Source of the DNA: Promethearchaeota archaeon
GTDB taxonomy: Archaea > Asgardarchaeota > Lokiarchaeia > Sigyniarchaeales > SOKP01
Assembly: GCA_019058135.1 (NCBI GenBank)
Contig: JAHLWE010000546.1
Coordinates: 1-7,663 of the forward strand
Direction of reading: 5' to 3'
DNA length: 7,663 nt
A program made the translations under genes and the position numbers. How positions within the stretch are numbered: position 1 is the first letter of the stretch; every line of letters starts with the position of its first letter. The notes below the pieces were generated by a model. That model worked only from the letters and a program-made list of their open reading frames with translations. It made no database searches and was not told the origin of the DNA. Positions 6,005 through 7,663 of the stretch are shown here, piece after piece.

Positions 6005-6550
6005 ATGTCAATAAAAAAAGCACTAATATATAAAGTGGTAGTTATTGGTGATGGAGGAGTAGGAAAAACTTCCTTAGTTCTACAATATACAGAGAAGAAA
6101 TTTACCGAACAATATGTGATGACGATTGGAAGCAATTTCGCGATTAAGAAAGTTGAAATTCCAGAATATCCTGATTTAGAGATACGATTACAACTCTGGG
6201 ATTTAGCTGGACAACGTCATTTTTCATTTGTTCGCCCCCCCTTCTATCGTGGAGCTGCAGCATTAATGTATGTTTTTGATGTTACACGCCGGAGTTCATT
6301 CACAAACCTACCGAATTGGAAAGAAGAGGCAGAAAAAGTAATTGGGCAGAAACCATCAGTGATGTTAGGAAACAAGATTGATTTAGCACAAGATTATAGG
6401 GAAGTAGGGACAGAAGAAGGTCGAGCAATTAGTGAAGAATATAATTCAGGAGGCTATTTTGAAACTTCTGCAAAAACGGGAGGTAATATTAAAGAGGCTT
6501 TTAAATCGCTTGTCTTAGCAATTCTTAAAAAAGTAAATTTAGAATTATGA
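6005..6550 (+). CDS. Rab/Ras-like small GTPase (Asgard eukaryotic-signature type)
   Basis: This is a 181-residue single-domain GTPase with all five motifs: P-loop GDGGVGKTS (15-23), switch I T40 in YVMTIGSNF, WDLAGQ (65-70) with catalytic-type Q70, GNKIDL (122-127) and ETSAKTG (153-159). The sequence around YKVVVIGDGGVGKTSLVLQY and the WDLAGQ...FYRGA...VFDVTRRSSF block is Rab-like. The family switches between GDP and GTP states and recruits effectors to membranes in eukaryotes. The C-terminus (LKKVNLEL) has no cysteine, so prenylation as in eukaryotic Rabs is not possible and membrane attachment would need a partner. The start is ATG 6005, six codons before the first strand; no Shine-Dalgarno sequence is visible. 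A run of seven C (6235-6241) encodes part of the RPPF segment of switch II and is unusual here, but the frame is intact. Its neighbours are the longin/ACT protein upstream and the proteasome alpha subunit downstream. Confidence 0.93.
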   Translation: MSIKKALIYKVVVIGDGGVGKTSLVLQYTEKKFTEQYVMTIGSNFAIKKVEIPEYPDLEIRLQLWDLAGQRHFSFVRPPFYRGAAALMYVFDVTRRSSFTNLPNWKEEAEKVIGQKPSVMLGNKIDLAQDYREVGTEEGRAISEEYNSGGYFETSAKTGGNIKEAFKSLVLAILKKVNLEL

Positions 6551-6592
6551 ATAAGAACTTATGATGAAAAAAGTAATTTTTATTATTTAATT

Positions 6593-6602
6593 GAGAATTC
6601 TC
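6593..6602. repeat. 10-bp perfect palindrome after the GTPase gene
   Basis: GAGAATTCTC is self-complementary and lies 43 bases past the GTPase stop. It is short and contains common AT-rich sequence. It could be a binding site or part of 3' end structure, or it could be chance. Confidence 0.25.
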
Positions 6603-6690
6603 CTTGATTATATTTTTATAACATTTTATTTCTACAATAATTATATTTTGATAAATCTAATTTTATAAAAGATAATTCTTTATTATTGTA

Positions 6691-6709
6691 CCTAGAAGTA
6701 GGAATTTTT
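6691..6709 (+). terminator. Weak hairpin followed by a T run between the GTPase and proteasome genes
   Basis: CCTA (6691-6694) and TAGG (6699-6702) flank the loop gaag and are followed by five T (6705-6709). The form is that of a small intrinsic terminator, but the stem is only four pairs. It lies only about 50 bases before the proteasome start, where a promoter or leader element is equally possible. Confidence 0.25.
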
Positions 6710-6760
6710 ATTAATATTTCATAAAAAGTTTAACTATTAAAAATTTGGTTGAAAACTGAG

Positions 6761-7477
6761 ATGTTTGGAGGCGGAAAAATTCAATATGATCGAGCTCTAA
6801 CTATTTTCTCCCCAGAGGGAAGATTATATCAAGTAGAGTATGCGTTAGAGGCAGTTAGAAGAGGAACTTTAATTGTAGGAATAAAAACAAAAAATGATGT
6901 GTGTTTAGCTGCACAAATAAAAGTTGCATCTACTTTAATGGAAATTGATTCAATCGATAAGTTATTTAAGATTGATAAACATATAGGATGTGCAATTTCA
7001 GGTTTACATGCAGATTCTAGGGTATTGGTAAACTATGCAAGGGTACAAGCTCAATCTTATAGATTAACATATGATGAACCAGTAAGACTAAATATGTTAG
7101 TAAAATCTATTGCGGATTTAAAACAAATCTATACACAGTATGGCGGAATAAGACCCTTCGGTTGTAGTTTATTTTTTATTGGTTATGATTCAGATGGGCC
7201 TCAGATTTATACAACATCTCCAAGTGGGATATATCGTAGTTTTAAAGCTTATGCGTTAGGTTCGGGAGAGAGCACTGCAAGGGAATTTATTGAGAAGGAA
7301 TATAACCCAACATTTTCATTGAAAGAAATTCAATTGTTAGCAATAAGAGCTATAAAGGAAAGTGTTGATGATGACTTAACAGCAGAAACTATTAAAATTG
7401 CTCATATCTCTAGTGAAGAGAAAAGATATAAATTGCTTTCTAAATCTGAAGTTACAGATTTATTAACAGAACTATAA
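6761..7477 (+). CDS. psmA: 20S proteasome alpha subunit
   Basis: This 238-residue protein forms the outer heptameric rings of the 20S proteasome, gating entry and docking the unfoldase ATPase; alpha subunits are not themselves proteolytic. The N-terminal alpha signature is complete: YDRALTIFSPEGRLYQVEYA, then LEAVRRG. Also visible are SIDKL with K67, matching the pocket lysine that accepts the HbYX tail of proteasome ATPases, SGLHADSRVL, YTQYGGIRPFGCSL, and GSGESTAREF followed by a family-typical C-terminal half. ATG 6761 is preferred because it leaves eight residues before YDR, as in other archaeal alpha subunits. An in-frame TTG at 6749 would add four residues and cannot be excluded, given how often TTG is used in this window. 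Length is normal for the family. Beta subunits and the ATPase are not in the window. The Rab-like GTPase is 210 bp upstream. Confidence 0.97.
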   Translation: MFGGGKIQYDRALTIFSPEGRLYQVEYALEAVRRGTLIVGIKTKNDVCLAAQIKVASTLMEIDSIDKLFKIDKHIGCAISGLHADSRVLVNYARVQAQSYRLTYDEPVRLNMLVKSIADLKQIYTQYGGIRPFGCSLFFIGYDSDGPQIYTTSPSGIYRSFKAYALGSGESTAREFIEKEYNPTFSLKEIQLLAIRAIKESVDDDLTAETIKIAHISSEEKRYKLLSKSEVTDLLTEL

Positions 7478-7557
7478 TAATTAACTCTTTCCTAAAAAAC
7501 TAAAGGATTATATTCCTATTACCAGTACTTGATTCAACCGACAAAAATAAAAATCTA

Positions 7558-7601
7558 TTTCTTCTTTAATATCGCTAAGTTAATATTGGAAAAAGAAGAA
7601 A
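7558..7601 (+). promoter_or_regulatory. Bulged 15-bp hairpin just before the right-edge gene start
   Basis: TTTCTTCTTT (7558-7567) pairs with AAAGAAGAAA (7592-7601), and AATAT (7568-7572) pairs with ATATT (7583-7587). This gives 15 pairs with a 10-base loop and a 4-base one-sided bulge (7588-7591). The right arm is the purine-rich stretch ending 9 bases before ATG 7611, so the stem could hide a ribosome-binding site, or it may simply be the 3' end structure of the proteasome transcript. Confidence 0.4.
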
Positions 7602-7610
7602 GTTATTTGT

Positions 7611-7663
7611 ATGACAAAATACAATAACTATTTACGAAAAGATCCGTTTTCTTCTTTTTCGCA
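7611..7663 (+). CDS. Possible N-terminus of an unrecognised protein (partial, cut by right edge)
   Basis: From ATG 7611 the frame stays open for 17 codons to the edge, reading MTKYNNYLRKDPFSSFS. A purine-rich AGAAGAAAG (7594-7602) precedes it at a spacing acceptable for a ribosome-binding site. It would follow the proteasome alpha gene on the same strand after 133 bp. It does not look like the start of SBDS, which follows psmA in many archaea. The frame is too short for a firm call. The opposite strand is also open from the edge to a stop at 7628-7630, so the alternative is the tail of a convergent gene. Confidence 0.35.
   Translation, partial: MTKYNNYLRKDPFSSFS

Overview
This is a strongly AT-rich archaeal window that looks like Asgard archaeal DNA, most likely Lokiarchaeia-like. 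Three things support this. There is a 20S proteasome alpha subunit of archaeal type. There are two eukaryote-like small GTPases, one Arf-like and one Rab/Ras-like. They sit among V4R, longin-like and ribbon-helix-helix proteins, with long A/T-rich spacers and relatively low coding density. The lineage is inferred from gene content; no rRNA or other phylogenetic marker is present.

Left half (1-3720) is all minus strand. Reading in the direction of transcription, it holds a 473-residue protein with tryptophan-centred repeats and a zinc ribbon (3720-2299), a protein joining an N-terminal longin-like region to an Arf-family GTPase (2161-1157), a V4R-domain protein (979-458), and the first 62 codons of an unrecognised protein (186-1) that runs off the left edge. 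Spacers are 137-271 bp, and U-rich tracts follow at least two of the genes, so these may be separate transcripts. Three of these four genes start with TTG.

A divergent intergenic region of about 0.7 kb (3721-4435) has no supportable gene. It contains an 11-bp direct repeat near the zinc-ribbon gene and two small inverted repeats near the ribbon-helix-helix gene.

Right half (4436-7663) is all plus strand. It holds a ribbon-helix-helix DNA-binding protein, a protein with a longin/roadblock-like N-terminus and a C-terminal ACT-like domain, a Rab/Ras-like GTPase with all G motifs but no lipid-attachment cysteine, the proteasome alpha subunit, and a possible gene start at 7611 that runs off the right edge. 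A pyrimidine/purine tract system that could form alternative hairpins lies around that last start.

Functionally, five neighbouring genes carry domains that belong to, or share a fold with, eukaryotic vesicle-trafficking and GTPase-regulation machinery: Arf GTPase, Rab GTPase, two longin-like regions, and V4R (related in fold to the Bet3 subunit of TRAPP). A joint role in small-GTPase control is an inference from co-location and domain type, not something the sequence proves.
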